Below the pieces are notes generated by a model. That model ran no database searches. It was not told where the DNA came from and saw only the letters and a program-made list of their open reading frames with translations. From Oscillospiraceae bacterium (GTDB lineage: Bacteria; Bacillota; Clostridia; Oscillospirales; Oscillospiraceae), in NCBI GenBank assembly GCA_022846095.1, contig AP025583.1, forward strand, positions 2,232,001 through 2,296,000: a DNA stretch of 64,000 bases. The letters run 5' to 3'. Every line of letters starts with the position of its first letter. Positions within the stretch are counted from its first letter, which is position 1. A program made the position numbers and the translations under genes. Of the stretch, positions 23,309 to 32,920 are shown in pieces.

Positions 23309-24718
23309 TTACTTGGCCTCGTAGACCGCCTTCATACCCTTGTAGGTCATATAGCAGTCCAGCTTGGAGACCGTCTCGAAGGGGGCGTGCATGCTCAGCA
23401 CGGGCACGCCCGCGTCCAGGGTGTCGATGTCGCGCTCGGCCATATAGACGGCCACGGTGCCGCCGCCGCCCTGGTCCACCTTGCCCAGCTCGGCCATCTG
23501 CCAGGCCACGCCCGCCCCGTCCAGCACGCGGCGGACATAGGCCACCAGCTCGGCGGAGGCGTCGGAGGAGCCGGACTTGCCCCGGCTTCCGGTGTACTTG
23601 CACAGGCCCATGCCGTAGTTGATCCGGGCGCTGTTGCGCTTCTCGTAGGCCTCGGGGAAGTTGGGGTCGTAGGCCGCGGTCACGTCGGCGGAGAGGCAGA
23701 AGGACTTCTCGTAGCAGGCCTTCAGGGGCACCTTCTGGGCGTCGCACAGGTCGCTGACGAAGGTGTCGAAGGCGGCGGACTTCATGCCGGACACGCCCTC
23801 GGAGCCGATCTCCTCCTTGTCCGCCAGCATGCACACCGCGGTCTTGGCGGGCACATCCAGCGCGAAGAGGGCGGCCAGGGAGGCGTAGGCGCACACCCGG
23901 TCGTCGTGGCCGTAGGCGCCGATGAGGGAGCGGTCGAAGCCGATGTCGGAGGCCCGGAAGGCGGGCACGGCCACCAGCTCGGCGGAGATGAGGTCCTCCT
24001 CCACGATGCCGTACTTCTGGTTCAGGATGTCCAGGATGGCCAGCTTCACCCGCTCCGCGCCCTCGTCGTCCTTGAAGGGGCGGCTGCCCACCAGGATGTT
24101 CAGGCTCTCGGCGGGGATGGCCTCGCCCAGGGGCTTTTTGGACTGCTCGGCGGCCAGGTGGGGCAGCAGGTCGTCCACGGTGAACAGGGGGTCGCCCGCG
24201 CCCGCGCCGATGGCCACCTTGACGGCGGAGCCGTCCTTGAGGGCGATGACGCCGTGCAGCTCCAGGGGGATGGTGACCCACTGGTACTTGCGGATGCCGC
24301 CGTAGTAGTGGGTTTTCAGGAAGGCCAGCTCACTGTCCTCGTACACGGGGTTCTGCTTCAGATCCAGGCGGGGGGAGTCGATGTGGGCCGCGCCGATGTT
24401 CACGCCCTCGCTGAGGGGCCGCGAGCCCACCACGGCCAGCATGATGGCCTTGCCCCGGTTCACCCGGTAGAGCTTGTCGCCGGGGTTCACCGCCATGCCG
24501 CGCACGAAGGGCTTGAAGCCCTTGGCCTCGGCCTGGCGCACCGTCTCGTCCACGCACTCGCGCTCGGTCTTGCCCGCGTCCAGGAACTTCTTGTAGTCCT
24601 CGCAGTAGGCGCGCATGGCGGCCTCGTCCTCGGCGCTCAGGCGGTCGTAGCCGTTCTTGGGGCTGTAGAGCAGGGCCTCCCGGCGCAGCTCGCCGGGGGT
24701 CTTCTTTTTATCTTCCAT
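23309..24718 (-). CDS. M18 family aminopeptidase
   Basis: A 469-residue cytoplasmic zinc aminopeptidase of the aspartyl/aminopeptidase I family. Metal-binding motifs occur in the usual order: GAAHIDSPR, GAYGHDDR, ADKEEIGSEG, LSADVTAAYDP and LSMHAPFE near the C-terminus. It trims N-terminal residues from peptides. GGAGGTAATTCCG precedes the ATG, and it stands alone with its own terminator. Confidence 0.93.
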   Translation of the reverse strand: MEDKKKTPGELRREALLYSPKNGYDRLSAEDEAAMRAYCEDYKKFLDAGKTERECVDETVRQAEAKGFKPFVRGMAVNPGDKLYRVNRGKAIMLAVVGSRPLSEGVNIGAAHIDSPRLDLKQNPVYEDSELAFLKTHYYGGIRKYQWVTIPLELHGVIALKDGSAVKVAIGAGAGDPLFTVDDLLPHLAAEQSKKPLGEAIPAESLNILVGSRPFKDDEGAERVKLAILDILNQKYGIVEEDLISAELVAVPAFRASDIGFDRSLIGAYGHDDRVCAYASLAALFALDVPAKTAVCMLADKEEIGSEGVSGMKSAAFDTFVSDLCDAQKVPLKACYEKSFCLSADVTAAYDPNFPEAYEKRNSARINYGMGLCKYTGSRGKSGSSDASAELVAYVRRVLDGAGVAWQMAELGKVDQGGGGTVAVYMAERDIDTLDAGVPVLSMHAPFETVSKLDCYMTYKGMKAVYEAK

Positions 24719-24797
24719 CGGAATTACCTCCTTAACATACTTGGTATCAATTTACAGTACCACATATTTATGAACTTTTCAATATGCGCGCCGGGCC

Positions 24798-25397
24798 CTA
24801 CCTCAGAATTTCTGCAAAAAGGGCGCGGGCGCGGGCCGCAAAGCCCTCCGGTGTGTCCTCCGGGCCGTTTTCCAGGATAAAATCGCAGTGGGCGCGGTAA
24901 AACGCGTCCCCCTGCTGGGCCTCCACCCGCTTGCGGGCGTAGGCCTCGGGGATGCCCTCCCGGGCCATGATGCGCCGGACGCGCACCCCGGCGGGGGCCA
25001 GGATGCCCACCACCGCGTCGCAGGAGGCGGCGGCGCCGCTCTCCACCAGGGCGATGGCGTCCACCGCCACGGCGGCGCGGCCCTGCCGGGCCGCCTCCGC
25101 CGCCTGCCGGTCGATCTCCGCCAGCACGAAGCGGTGGGTAATCCCATTCAGATCCGCCAGGGCGGCGGGGTCGCCGAATACCACGCCGCCCAGCCGCTTC
25201 CGGTCTATTTTGCCCGTTTCGTCCAGAATATCCGCGCCGAAACGGCCGGCCAGTGCCTCGCGCATGGGGGCGCTGCCCTCCAGCAGGCAGTGGTAGACCG
25301 CGTCCGCGTCGATGATGTGGGTATCCATCTCCGCCAGCACGTTGAGGGCCGTGGTCTTGCCCGCCCCCGTGGGGCCCGTGATGCCGATTCGTTTCAT
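24798..25397 (-). CDS. coaE: Dephospho-CoA kinase
   Basis: A 199-residue P-loop kinase (IGITGPTGAGKTTALN) that makes the last step of CoA synthesis. HIIDADAVYH and the DP/ITHR segment (FGDPAALADLNGITHRFV) fit CoaE. The start at 25397 (MKRIGITG) is the family N-terminus. It is the last gene in a run from the ABC-F gene through prfA and tsaC. Confidence 0.92.
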   Translation of the reverse strand: MKRIGITGPTGAGKTTALNVLAEMDTHIIDADAVYHCLLEGSAPMREALAGRFGADILDETGKIDRKRLGGVVFGDPAALADLNGITHRFVLAEIDRQAAEAARQGRAAVAVDAIALVESGAAASCDAVVGILAPAGVRVRRIMAREGIPEAYARKRVEAQQGDAFYRAHCDFILENGPEDTPEGFAARARALFAEILR

Positions 25398-25428
25398 AAG
25401 GCGGCGCGCTCCTTTCGCATGCGGGGGC

Positions 25429-25776
25429 TCAGCCCAGCCGGGCGAGGGCCTCCTCCTCGCTGGAGACAAAGCACACGGTCCTGCCCTGGTTGCTCTCGTA
25501 GAGGAAATCCTTCAGGTTTTTGCTGGTGTATCCGGAGAAGTCCCCCACCACGGCCAGGGCCATTTGGTAGTTGACGAACTTCTGGAGTACCTCGCCGGCC
25601 AGGCCGGTGGGCAGGCGGAAAAAGTCCTCCGCCAGGGCGCTCTTGGGCAGCACCAGGGCGGTGCAGCCCGTCTCATAATGAACCGTGGCGATGAGATCCA
25701 GGGCCGACTGGCTGTCGTGAATCAGCACGCCGGGCTCCCGCAGGATCGCCACGTGATTTCTTTTTTCTATGTTCAT
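25429..25776 (-). CDS. DUF4180 protein
   Basis: A 115-residue single-domain protein. The N-terminal SALDLIATVHYETGCTALVLPK and the C-terminal VVGDFSGYTSKNLKDFLYES are characteristic of DUF4180. The fold may resemble STAS-like or response-regulator-like domains, but no activity is known. It lies between tsaC and coaE, 18 bases after tsaC. Confidence 0.85.
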   Translation of the reverse strand: MNIEKRNHVAILREPGVLIHDSQSALDLIATVHYETGCTALVLPKSALAEDFFRLPTGLAGEVLQKFVNYQMALAVVGDFSGYTSKNLKDFLYESNQGRTVCFVSSEEEALARLG

Positions 25777-25794
25777 ATCGTTTTCACTTTCTGT

Positions 25795-26817
25795 CTATTC
25801 CAAATCCACAATATGGAAGCCCGCCGCCTTGTTCAGGCGGTTTGCCACCGCCAGGCCGAGCCCCCCGTCGTCGGGGCACTGGGCCCAAATGTCGGCCACG
25901 CCGGTGCCGTCAAAGAAGCGCAGCGCGTCGAACACCCGCCGGGCCTGCTCCGCCTTGTCGGCGGCGGGCCCCATGTCCTCCACCGGGCGCCCGGCGAAGA
26001 GGCGGGCGTACTCGCTGAAGCAGATGATCCCGCTTTCCTCCCCCGCGTGGGCGAGGATGTACGCCGCCGTCCTGTCCGGCGGCCCCTTCACCACGGTGAC
26101 GGGGGCCTTGGGGGCGTAGTGGCGGTACTTCATGCCCGGCGCGCGGGGGCGCTCTCCCGCGCCCATCAGCCGGGTGACCGCCTGATCCACGGCCACCTCA
26201 CCCAGGGCGTCCCGGAGCTGTTCCAGGGTGATCCCGCCGGGGCGCAGCAGCCGGGGCGGGTCCAGGGTCAGGTCAATGATGGTGGACTCCACCCCCACCG
26301 CGCAGGCCCCTCCGTCCACGACGCCCTCGATTTTCCCATCCATGTCGTCCAGCACGTGGGCGGCGGTGGTGGGGCTGGGGCGGCCGGAGGTGTTGGCCGA
26401 GGGGGCGGCCACCGGCACCCCGGCGTGGGCGATGATGGCCCGGGTCACCGGGTGGTCGGGACAGCGCATACCCACCGTGTCCATGCCCGCCGTCACCACG
26501 TCGGGCACGATGGGTTTGCGCTTTAAAATCATGGTCAGCGGGCCGGGCCAAAAGCGTTCGGCCAGCTCGTAGGCCGAGGGCGGAATGTCCGCGCAGTACC
26601 GCTCCAGCCAGTCCGCCGACGGCACGTGGAGGATAAGGGGGTTGTCCTGGGGACGGCCCTTGGCCTGGAAGATGCGCGCCACCGCGTCCGGGTTCAGGCC
26701 GTCGGCCCCAAGGCCGTAGACGGTCTCGGTAGGTATAGCAAGTAGTCCGCCTTTACAGATTATATCCGCCGCCCGGCCTGTGTCGCCGGGCTGGAGGACG
26801 ATGGTCGGGATGGTCAA
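25795..26817 (-). CDS. tsaC: L-threonylcarbamoyladenylate synthase (Sua5/TsaC type)
   Basis: A 340-residue enzyme that forms the activated intermediate for tRNA t6A37 from threonine, bicarbonate and ATP. The YrdC domain (about 10-200) has PTETVYGLGADG, KGRPQDNPLILHV and SANTSGRPSPTT; the C-terminal Sua5 domain follows. The start appears to be TTG at 26817, overlapping the prfA stop (TTGA), so it is coupled to prfA. The t6A partners tsaB and tsaE are near 38 kb. Confidence 0.92.
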   Translation of the reverse strand: MTIPTIVLQPGDTGRAADIICKGGLLAIPTETVYGLGADGLNPDAVARIFQAKGRPQDNPLILHVPSADWLERYCADIPPSAYELAERFWPGPLTMILKRKPIVPDVVTAGMDTVGMRCPDHPVTRAIIAHAGVPVAAPSANTSGRPSPTTAAHVLDDMDGKIEGVVDGGACAVGVESTIIDLTLDPPRLLRPGGITLEQLRDALGEVAVDQAVTRLMGAGERPRAPGMKYRHYAPKAPVTVVKGPPDRTAAYILAHAGEESGIICFSEYARLFAGRPVEDMGPAADKAEQARRVFDALRFFDGTGVADIWAQCPDDGGLGLAVANRLNKAAGFHIVDLE

Positions 26818-27878
26818 TTGCCCTCACTCGCTTTCAGCCGCTCGGCCTGATCGGCGGTCACCAAGCCGTCGATGATCTCGTCCAGATCGCCGTTCATCAC
26901 GTTGTCCAGCTTGTAGAGGGTCAGGCCGATGCGGTGCTCGGTCAGGCGGCCCTGGGGGAAGTTGTAGGTGCGGATGCGCTCGTTGCGCATACCGGTGCCC
27001 ACCTGGCTGCGCCGCTCGGCGGTGACGGCCTGCTCCTGCTCCTGCACCTTGGCCTCGTAGAGCCTGGAGCGCAGCAGCTGCATGGCCTTGTCCCGGTTCT
27101 GGAACTGGCTGCGCTCCTGCTGGCACTCCACCACCGTGCCGGTGGGCTTGTGGATCAGGCGCACGGCGGAGGAGGTCTTGTTGACGTGCTGGCCCCCCGC
27201 GCCGGAGGAGCGGAACACCTGCATCTCGATGTCGGCGGGGTTGAGCTCAAAGTCCACCTCGTCCACCTCGGGCAGCACCGCCACGGTGACGGTGGAGGTG
27301 TGGATGCGCCCGCCGCTCTCGGTCTCGGGCACCCGCTGGACCCGGTGTACGCCGCTCTCGAACTTGAGGCGGGAGTAGGCCCCCTCACCGTCCACTGTAA
27401 AGGTAATTTCCTTCACCCCTCCAAGCTCGGTCTCGTTGAGGCTGTCCACCTCCACCTTCCAGCGGCGGGCCTCGGCGTACATAGAGTACATGCGGAACAG
27501 GGAGTGGGCGAACAGGGCCGCCTCCTCCCCGCCCACCCCGGCGCGGATCTCCACGATGACGCTCTTGCCGTCGTTGGGGTCGGAGGGCAGCAGGAGGATT
27601 TTGATCTCCTCCTCCAGGCGCTCGATGTCGGCCTTGGCCCCGGCGAACTCCTCCTGGGCCAGCTCCTTCATGTCCGGGTCGGACATGAGCGCCTGGGCCT
27701 CCTCCAGATCCTGCCTCCGGTGCAGCAGGGCGCGGTAGGCGGTGACCACCGGCTCCAGTTCCCGCTGCTCCTTGTTGATCTTCGCCACCAGGGCCGGGTC
27801 GGCGTAGGTCTCCGGCGCGTTGAGGCGGGCCTCCAGGTCCTGGTAGTGCAGCTCGATGCTTCTCAGTTTATCGGTCAT
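26814..27878 (-). CDS. prfA: Peptide chain release factor 1
   Basis: A 354-residue class I release factor. The catalytic GGQ sits in FRSSGAGGQHVNKTSSAVR and the C-terminal RTYNFPQGRLTEHRIG is typical of RF1. It ends translation at UAA and UAG. ATG 27878 is preceded by TGAGGAA. It is placed between a YdcF-like gene and tsaC, a common Firmicute arrangement. Confidence 0.96.
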   Translation of the reverse strand: MTDKLRSIELHYQDLEARLNAPETYADPALVAKINKEQRELEPVVTAYRALLHRRQDLEEAQALMSDPDMKELAQEEFAGAKADIERLEEEIKILLLPSDPNDGKSVIVEIRAGVGGEEAALFAHSLFRMYSMYAEARRWKVEVDSLNETELGGVKEITFTVDGEGAYSRLKFESGVHRVQRVPETESGGRIHTSTVTVAVLPEVDEVDFELNPADIEMQVFRSSGAGGQHVNKTSSAVRLIHKPTGTVVECQQERSQFQNRDKAMQLLRSRLYEAKVQEQEQAVTAERRSQVGTGMRNERIRTYNFPQGRLTEHRIGLTLYKLDNVMNGDLDEIIDGLVTADQAERLKASEGN

Positions 27879-27900
27879 TGCAATTCCTCATTTACTACAG

Positions 27901-28524
27901 TTAATCAAACAAAAACGACTTGACCAGGCCGGGCGCCTCCCGGATAAAGCTGTACAGCCGGGAGGCCGCGTGGCTGGAGGGGGCGGCGAGCACGGACACG
28001 TCCAGAGCGTAGCGCCCGGAGAGCAGCTTGACCCGGGCCAGGTGGAAGCCGTTGGACACCACCAGCACGTGGGTATCGGCCAGATCGTACCCCTTCTCCT
28101 CCAGCAGCTCCATGGAGTAGCGCAGGTTCTGGCTGGTGTTGTGTGAGCGCTCCTCCAGCCAGATCCGCTCCCCGGAGACCCCCTGGGCAATCAGGCCGTC
28201 CCGCATGGCCACGGCCTCGGTGGTGGGCTCGTCCTTTCCCTGCCCGCCCGAGACGACGACCGGCAGGTCCGGGTGCTCATTCAGGTAGGCGGCGGCGGTG
28301 TCGATCCGGTCCTGGAGCAGGACGGCGGGCCCGTCCTGCTTCACCTGGGCCCCCAGCACCAGCACCACGTCGGGGTCGGCGCGGATCTCGGTCTTGGCGT
28401 TGGCCAGCACAATGCCCTCCAGCACCGCGAAGGCCAGCAGGCCCAGCGCAATGAGGATGCCCAGTATTTTCAGCCAGAGGTGGCCCCGCCTGTCCCCGTG
28501 GGGACGGTATACGCGCGTATTCAT
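27901..28524 (-). CDS. YdcF/DUF218 family membrane protein
   Basis: A 207-residue protein with one N-terminal membrane segment (WLKILGILIALGLLAFAVLE) and an external DUF218 domain (about 60-205): DVVLVLGAQVKQDG, VVVSGGQGKDE, HNTSQNLRYS and LVVSNGFHLARV. Relatives include SanA and YdcF, linked to envelope integrity; the biochemical role is unclear. Its ATG overlaps the stop of the ABC-F gene by four bases. Confidence 0.87.
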   Translation of the reverse strand: MNTRVYRPHGDRRGHLWLKILGILIALGLLAFAVLEGIVLANAKTEIRADPDVVLVLGAQVKQDGPAVLLQDRIDTAAAYLNEHPDLPVVVSGGQGKDEPTTEAVAMRDGLIAQGVSGERIWLEERSHNTSQNLRYSMELLEEKGYDLADTHVLVVSNGFHLARVKLLSGRYALDVSVLAAPSSHAASRLYSFIREAPGLVKSFLFD

Positions 28525-30416
28525 CCCTGGGCCTCCTCCAGCTCGGCGGCCAGGCGCTCCCACTGGGTGTACAGGCGGGCGATCTCCTCCTCCAGCACGG
28601 TGCGCTGGTCGTAGAGCTCCTGGAGCCTGAGGTAGTTGGTGGAGGCCTCCTCAATCTCGCCCGTCAGCTCGAACATGCGCTCCTCGGCCTTGGCCACGGC
28701 GCGCTCGGCGGCGTTCACCTGCTTCTCCAGGTCCTTGGTGCCGCCGGGGCGCTTGGGGCGCTCCTTTTTCGGCTCCGGGGCCTTAACCGGCGGGTTGTTG
28801 GCGGGTGTTTTCCGCTCCCGGGCCGCGCGGTACTCCTCAAAGGTACCGTCAAAGTCGGTGATCCCGCCGTTTTCCAGCATCCACACCCGGGTGGCAAAGC
28901 GGTTGATGAAGTAGCGGTCGTGGGAGACGAAGAGCAGGGTGCCCTCGTAGTCCTCCACCGCCTCCTCGATCCACTCCCGGGACGCCACATCCAGGTGGTT
29001 GGTGGGCTCGTCCAGGATGAGCAGGTTGATCTTCTCGTCCATCAGCATACAAAGGCGCAGGCGGCTCTGCTCCCCGCCCGAGAGGGCGGAGACCTGCTTG
29101 AACACGTCCTCGCCCTTAAAATTGAAGGCCGCCAGCCGGTTGCGGGCCGTCTGGGTGGAGCAGTCCTGGTCGTAGATCATGGTGTCCACCAAATTGCGCT
29201 CCGGGTGGATGAATTTGATAATCTGGGGCAGGTAGCCGATTTTTACCGTGGGGCCCATGCGGATTTTGCCGCCGTCGGGCAGCTCCTCCCCCATGATGAG
29301 CTTGATGAGGGTGGACTTGCCTGTGCCGTTGTCCCCCAGCAGGGCGATCCGCTCGCCCCCCACCACCTCCAGGTTCACGTGGTCGAACAGGGTGCGGCCG
29401 TCAAAGCCCTTGCTGAGCTCCTTGATGGTCATGGCCTCGTCCCCCCGGAACTCCCGCTCCCCGAACTTCATGTCCAGGCGGCGCTCCTTGGTGGGCCGGT
29501 CGGTGGTGCGCATGCGCTCGATGCGCTTTTCCATGGAAAAGGCCCGCTTGTGGAGCTTGTCCGCCCCCATGAAAGCCCACAGGTGGAGCTTGTCCGCCGC
29601 CTCCTGGAGCTGCTCGATCTTGGCCTGCTCCTTCTCGTACTGCTTGAGCTTTTCCAGGTAGCGCTTCTCCTTCTCCACCACGTAGAAGCTGTAGTTGCCC
29701 TCAAAAAACTCGGCCTGGCCGTCGTGGATCTCGATTACCCGGCGCACCACCCGGTCCAGAAACCAGCGGTCGTGGGAGATGGCCAGCACCGTGCCCTTGT
29801 AGCGGTCCAGATAGTCCTCCAGCCACTCGGTGGCCTTCAAATCCAGGTGGTTGGTGGGCTCGTCCAGCAGGAGGATGTCGGTGTCCTCCAGAATGAGGCG
29901 GGCCAGGTTCACCCGGGTCTTTTCCCCGCCGGAGAGGGAGGCGAAGAGCTGCCTGCGCATGTCGGCGGGGATGTCCAGGCCGTTGCAGACCTTGTTGAGC
30001 TCGGTCTCGGTGTCGTAGCCGCCCCCCGCCTCAAAGGCGGCGGAGAGGACGCCGTAGCGCTTTAAGAGCGCCGGATCCGAGTCGTGCTCCATCTGGGCGG
30101 TCAGCCCGGCCATCTGCTCCGCGATGCCGTCCAGGCGGCGGAAGGCGGTGCGCAGCACGTCGTCCACCGTGTACTCGGTTGGGTAGACCGGGATCTGGGA
30201 GATGAGGCCCAGCCCCTTGCCCGGGGCCACCATGACCTCCCCCTCGTCGTGGTCCAGCTCCCCGGTGAGGATCTTAAACAGGGTGGTCTTGCCGGCGCCG
30301 TTCTTGCCCAGCAGGCCCACCCGCTCCCCCTGGTCCACCTGGAAGGAGAGCCCGTCCAATATTCTTGTGCCTACCTCGAACTCCTTGACCAGGTTCGAGA
30401 CGGATATGTCTATCAT
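28521..30416 (-). CDS. ABC-F family ATPase (housekeeping type)
   Basis: A 631-residue twin-ATPase protein without membrane segments. Walker A GKNGAGKTTL and GDNGTGKSTL, signatures LSGGEKTR and LSGGEQSR, Walker B LLLDEPTNHLDL and LILDEPTNHLDV. A long linker joins the domains (about 240-320), and the C-terminus is a basic coiled coil (KDLEKQVNAAERAVAKAEER) as in Uup or YfmR-like factors that act on stalled ribosomes. It heads a run with ydcF-like, prfA, tsaC and coaE, and is divergent from mtnA. Confidence 0.92.
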   Translation of the reverse strand: MIDISVSNLVKEFEVGTRILDGLSFQVDQGERVGLLGKNGAGKTTLFKILTGELDHDEGEVMVAPGKGLGLISQIPVYPTEYTVDDVLRTAFRRLDGIAEQMAGLTAQMEHDSDPALLKRYGVLSAAFEAGGGYDTETELNKVCNGLDIPADMRRQLFASLSGGEKTRVNLARLILEDTDILLLDEPTNHLDLKATEWLEDYLDRYKGTVLAISHDRWFLDRVVRRVIEIHDGQAEFFEGNYSFYVVEKEKRYLEKLKQYEKEQAKIEQLQEAADKLHLWAFMGADKLHKRAFSMEKRIERMRTTDRPTKERRLDMKFGEREFRGDEAMTIKELSKGFDGRTLFDHVNLEVVGGERIALLGDNGTGKSTLIKLIMGEELPDGGKIRMGPTVKIGYLPQIIKFIHPERNLVDTMIYDQDCSTQTARNRLAAFNFKGEDVFKQVSALSGGEQSRLRLCMLMDEKINLLILDEPTNHLDVASREWIEEAVEDYEGTLLFVSHDRYFINRFATRVWMLENGGITDFDGTFEEYRAARERKTPANNPPVKAPEPKKERPKRPGGTKDLEKQVNAAERAVAKAEERMFELTGEIEEASTNYLRLQELYDQRTVLEEEIARLYTQWERLAAELEEAQG

Positions 30417-30481
30417 GTGTTTCTTTACTCCCGATACACGTTATGGTATGATGAAGGAAAATTGCGGAGGAGGTCTGTTCC

Positions 30482-31471
30482 ATGGAGGCAATTCGCTGGC
30501 AAGGAAATATCCTTTACCTGCTTGACCAGACACAGCTTCCCACCAGGGAGAATTGGCTGAGCTACACGGACTGCCGCCGGGTGGCGGAGGCCATCCGCAC
30601 CATGGTGGTGCGGGGCGCGCCCGCCATCGGCGTCACGGCGGCCTACGCCTACTGCCTGGCCGCGCTGGCCGGGGAGGATCTGGGCCAGGCCAAGGCCGTC
30701 CTCGCCGCCAGCCGCCCCACGGCGGTCAACCTCTTCTGGGCCCTGGAGCGCATGGAGCGCACGGCCCGGGCCTGCGGCGGCGAACCCGCCGCGCTGATTG
30801 CGGAGGCCGCGGCCCTCCACAGGGAGGACGTGTCCATGAATGAGGCCATGGGGGACTTTGGGGCGCAGGTGGTGCCCGAACACGCCCGCATCCTCACCCA
30901 CTGCAACGCCGGGGCCCTGGCCACCGGGGGATACGGTACCGCCCTGGGGGTGATCCGCTCCGCGTTCAGGCAGGGTAAAGTGGATATGGTTTACGCTGAC
31001 GAGACCCGCCCCCTGCTCCAGGGAGCCCGCCTCACGGCCTACGAGCTGGTGCACGACGGCATCCCGGCCACCCTGATCGCCGACGGTATGGCCGCCGCCC
31101 TGATGGCCCGGGGGGAAATCGACCTGGTGGTGCTGGGCTGCGACCGCATGGCGGCCAACGGGGACTTTGCCAACAAAATCGGCACCTACTCGGTGGCGGT
31201 GAACGCCGGGTTTCACGGCGTGCCGTTTTACACCGCACTGCCCTCCTCCACCATCGACCTGTCCATCCCCGACGGGACGCACATCCCCATCGAGGAGCGG
31301 GACGGGGACGAGCTGCGCACGCTGTATGGCGTGCAGACCGCGCCGGACGGGGTGAAAACCTGGAACCCCGCCTTCGACGTGACCCCCCACGCCCTGCTCA
31401 CGGGGATCATCACGGAGAAGGGCGTCGTCTATCCGCCCTTCCGGGAGAATCTGCAAAGGCTGTTCGGGTAA
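30482..31471 (+). CDS. mtnA: S-methyl-5-thioribose-1-phosphate isomerase (MtnA)
   Basis: A 329-residue aldose-ketose isomerase of the eIF2B-like family. The catalytic cysteine is in THCNAGALAT and the catalytic Asp in GCDRMAANGDFANKIGTY; VVRGAPAIG is the substrate-binding loop. It converts methylthioribose-1-phosphate to methylthioribulose-1-phosphate in methionine salvage. No other salvage gene (mtnB, mtnK, mtnD) is in the window. GGAGGAGG lies nine bases before the ATG. It is alone and divergent from the ABC-F gene. Confidence 0.93.
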   Translation: MEAIRWQGNILYLLDQTQLPTRENWLSYTDCRRVAEAIRTMVVRGAPAIGVTAAYAYCLAALAGEDLGQAKAVLAASRPTAVNLFWALERMERTARACGGEPAALIAEAAALHREDVSMNEAMGDFGAQVVPEHARILTHCNAGALATGGYGTALGVIRSAFRQGKVDMVYADETRPLLQGARLTAYELVHDGIPATLIADGMAAALMARGEIDLVVLGCDRMAANGDFANKIGTYSVAVNAGFHGVPFYTALPSSTIDLSIPDGTHIPIEERDGDELRTLYGVQTAPDGVKTWNPAFDVTPHALLTGIITEKGVVYPPFRENLQRLFG

Positions 31472-31500
31472 GGGCCGGCGGGGGCAAGCCCCCGCCCTAC
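31472..31500. repeat. GC-rich palindrome between mtnA and murF
   Basis: A perfect GGCGGGGGC-AA-GCCCCCGCC stem (31477-31496) inside a GGGCCG...CCCTAC frame, resembling the REP-like elements near 47.9, 51.2 and 63.3 kb. It may act as a terminator for the two converging genes. Confidence 0.55.
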
Positions 31501-31520
31501 GGGCTGCGCTGGGGTCTGCC

Positions 31521-32912
31521 TCACGCCTCCCGTGTAATCCCCTTCAGGTACTCCACCAGCTCCTCGAACGCCATCCCCCGGGAGGCCTTGACCAGAATGG
31601 TCGCGTTGGGTTTCACCAATTGCGCCAGGACGGGCAGGGCCTCCTCCTTTGTGGCGCAGTAGTAGCACTCGGGTACCGGCGCGGCCTGGGCCGCGTCGTA
31701 GATGTGCCTGGCCAGCTCGCCCACCGCCACCAGGCAGTCCACCCCGGCCTTGCCCAGGTACTCCCCCACGCCGGCGTGGAGGGCGGGGGCCAGGGGGCCC
31801 AGCTCGAACATATCGCCCAGCACGGCCACCTTGTACTCCCCCTTGGTGTTGGACAGCACCTCCACCGCCGCCCGCATGGACTGGGGGTTGGCGTTGTAGG
31901 TGTCGTTGAGCACGGTGATCCCGTCCCCCCGGTGGAGGATGTTCATGCGCATCTTGGTGGGGGCGAAGTGGAGCACGCCGTCGGTAATCTCCTCCTGGGT
32001 CAGGCCGAAGTGCTCCCCCACCGCCGCGGCCATGAGGGTGGGGTAGATCATATGCCCGCCCAGGGCGGGAATCTTGATTTCGCAGTGCATGTGAGGGGTT
32101 TCCACCTGACAGGTCATGCGGCTCTTCCCGTCGCTCTCCGCCCCGGTGGCCCGGTAGTCCAGGCCCTCCCCGCCGCCGCACCACACCGTCTCGTAGGGCA
32201 GCTTCCCCCGCAGGGAGGAGAGCAGCGGGTCGTCCCCGTTGAGGATAACATAGGCGCTGGGCTTGGCGTGGTTGAAGATCTCGCACTTGGCCTCCAGGAT
32301 CTTCTCCCGGGAGCCGAAGTGCTCGATATGGGAGTCCCCGATGTTGGTGATCAGCACCACGTCGGGCTCCACGATGGCGGAGAGGTAGTCGATCTCCCCG
32401 GCGTGGTTCATGCCCAGCTCCAGCACGGCGATCTCATGCCCGCCGTTCAGCCGCAGCAGGGTCAGGGGCAGGCCGATGTCGTTGTTGAGGTTGCCCTCGG
32501 TCTTGAGGACCTTGAAGCGCTCCCCCAGCACGGCGGCCACCATGTCCTTGGTGGTGGTCTTGCCCACCGAGCCGGTGAGGGCCACCACGGGGATGTTAAA
32601 CTTCTTCTTGTAGTACTTGGCCAGATCCCGCAGCGCCCGGTGGGTGCTGTCCACCTTGACGTAGAACTTGCCGGGCAGGTAATTTTCCCGCTCCCGCTGG
32701 GTCAAACAGCCCGCGGCCCCGCCCTCCAGGGCGGAGGAGATGTAGGCGTGGCCGTCGAAGCGCTCCCCGCTCAGGGGGATGAAGAGGGAGCCGGCGTGGA
32801 TGGCGCGGCTGTCGGTGTCCACCCGGGAGAAGGCCGCGTCCAGATCGTCAAACCCGCCCAGCATACGGCCGCCCACGGCCTCCAGAAGCTCACGAATGGT
32901 GATGGGTTCCAT
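31521..32912 (-). CDS. murF: UDP-MurNAc-tripeptide D-Ala-D-Ala ligase
   Basis: A 463-residue Mur ligase that adds D-Ala-D-Ala to the peptidoglycan precursor. ATP loop ALTGSVGKTTTKDM, central motifs LELGMNHAGEID and ITNIGDSHIEHFG, and the C-terminal VLNDTYNANPQSM. The start at 32912 (MEPITIRELLE) matches the family N-terminus and has GAGAGGG upstream. It follows ddl by eight bases, so the dipeptide-making and dipeptide-adding enzymes are one operon. Confidence 0.94.
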   Translation of the reverse strand: MEPITIRELLEAVGGRMLGGFDDLDAAFSRVDTDSRAIHAGSLFIPLSGERFDGHAYISSALEGGAAGCLTQRERENYLPGKFYVKVDSTHRALRDLAKYYKKKFNIPVVALTGSVGKTTTKDMVAAVLGERFKVLKTEGNLNNDIGLPLTLLRLNGGHEIAVLELGMNHAGEIDYLSAIVEPDVVLITNIGDSHIEHFGSREKILEAKCEIFNHAKPSAYVILNGDDPLLSSLRGKLPYETVWCGGGEGLDYRATGAESDGKSRMTCQVETPHMHCEIKIPALGGHMIYPTLMAAAVGEHFGLTQEEITDGVLHFAPTKMRMNILHRGDGITVLNDTYNANPQSMRAAVEVLSNTKGEYKVAVLGDMFELGPLAPALHAGVGEYLGKAGVDCLVAVGELARHIYDAAQAAPVPECYYCATKEEALPVLAQLVKPNATILVKASRGMAFEELVEYLKGITREA

Positions 32913-32920
32913 GCCCTCTC

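Noticed and set aside
28521-30416. Second antibiotic-resistance ABC-F protein
   Set aside because: The C-terminal coiled coil and prfA neighbourhood fit a housekeeping Uup/YfmR-like factor rather than a resistance type.
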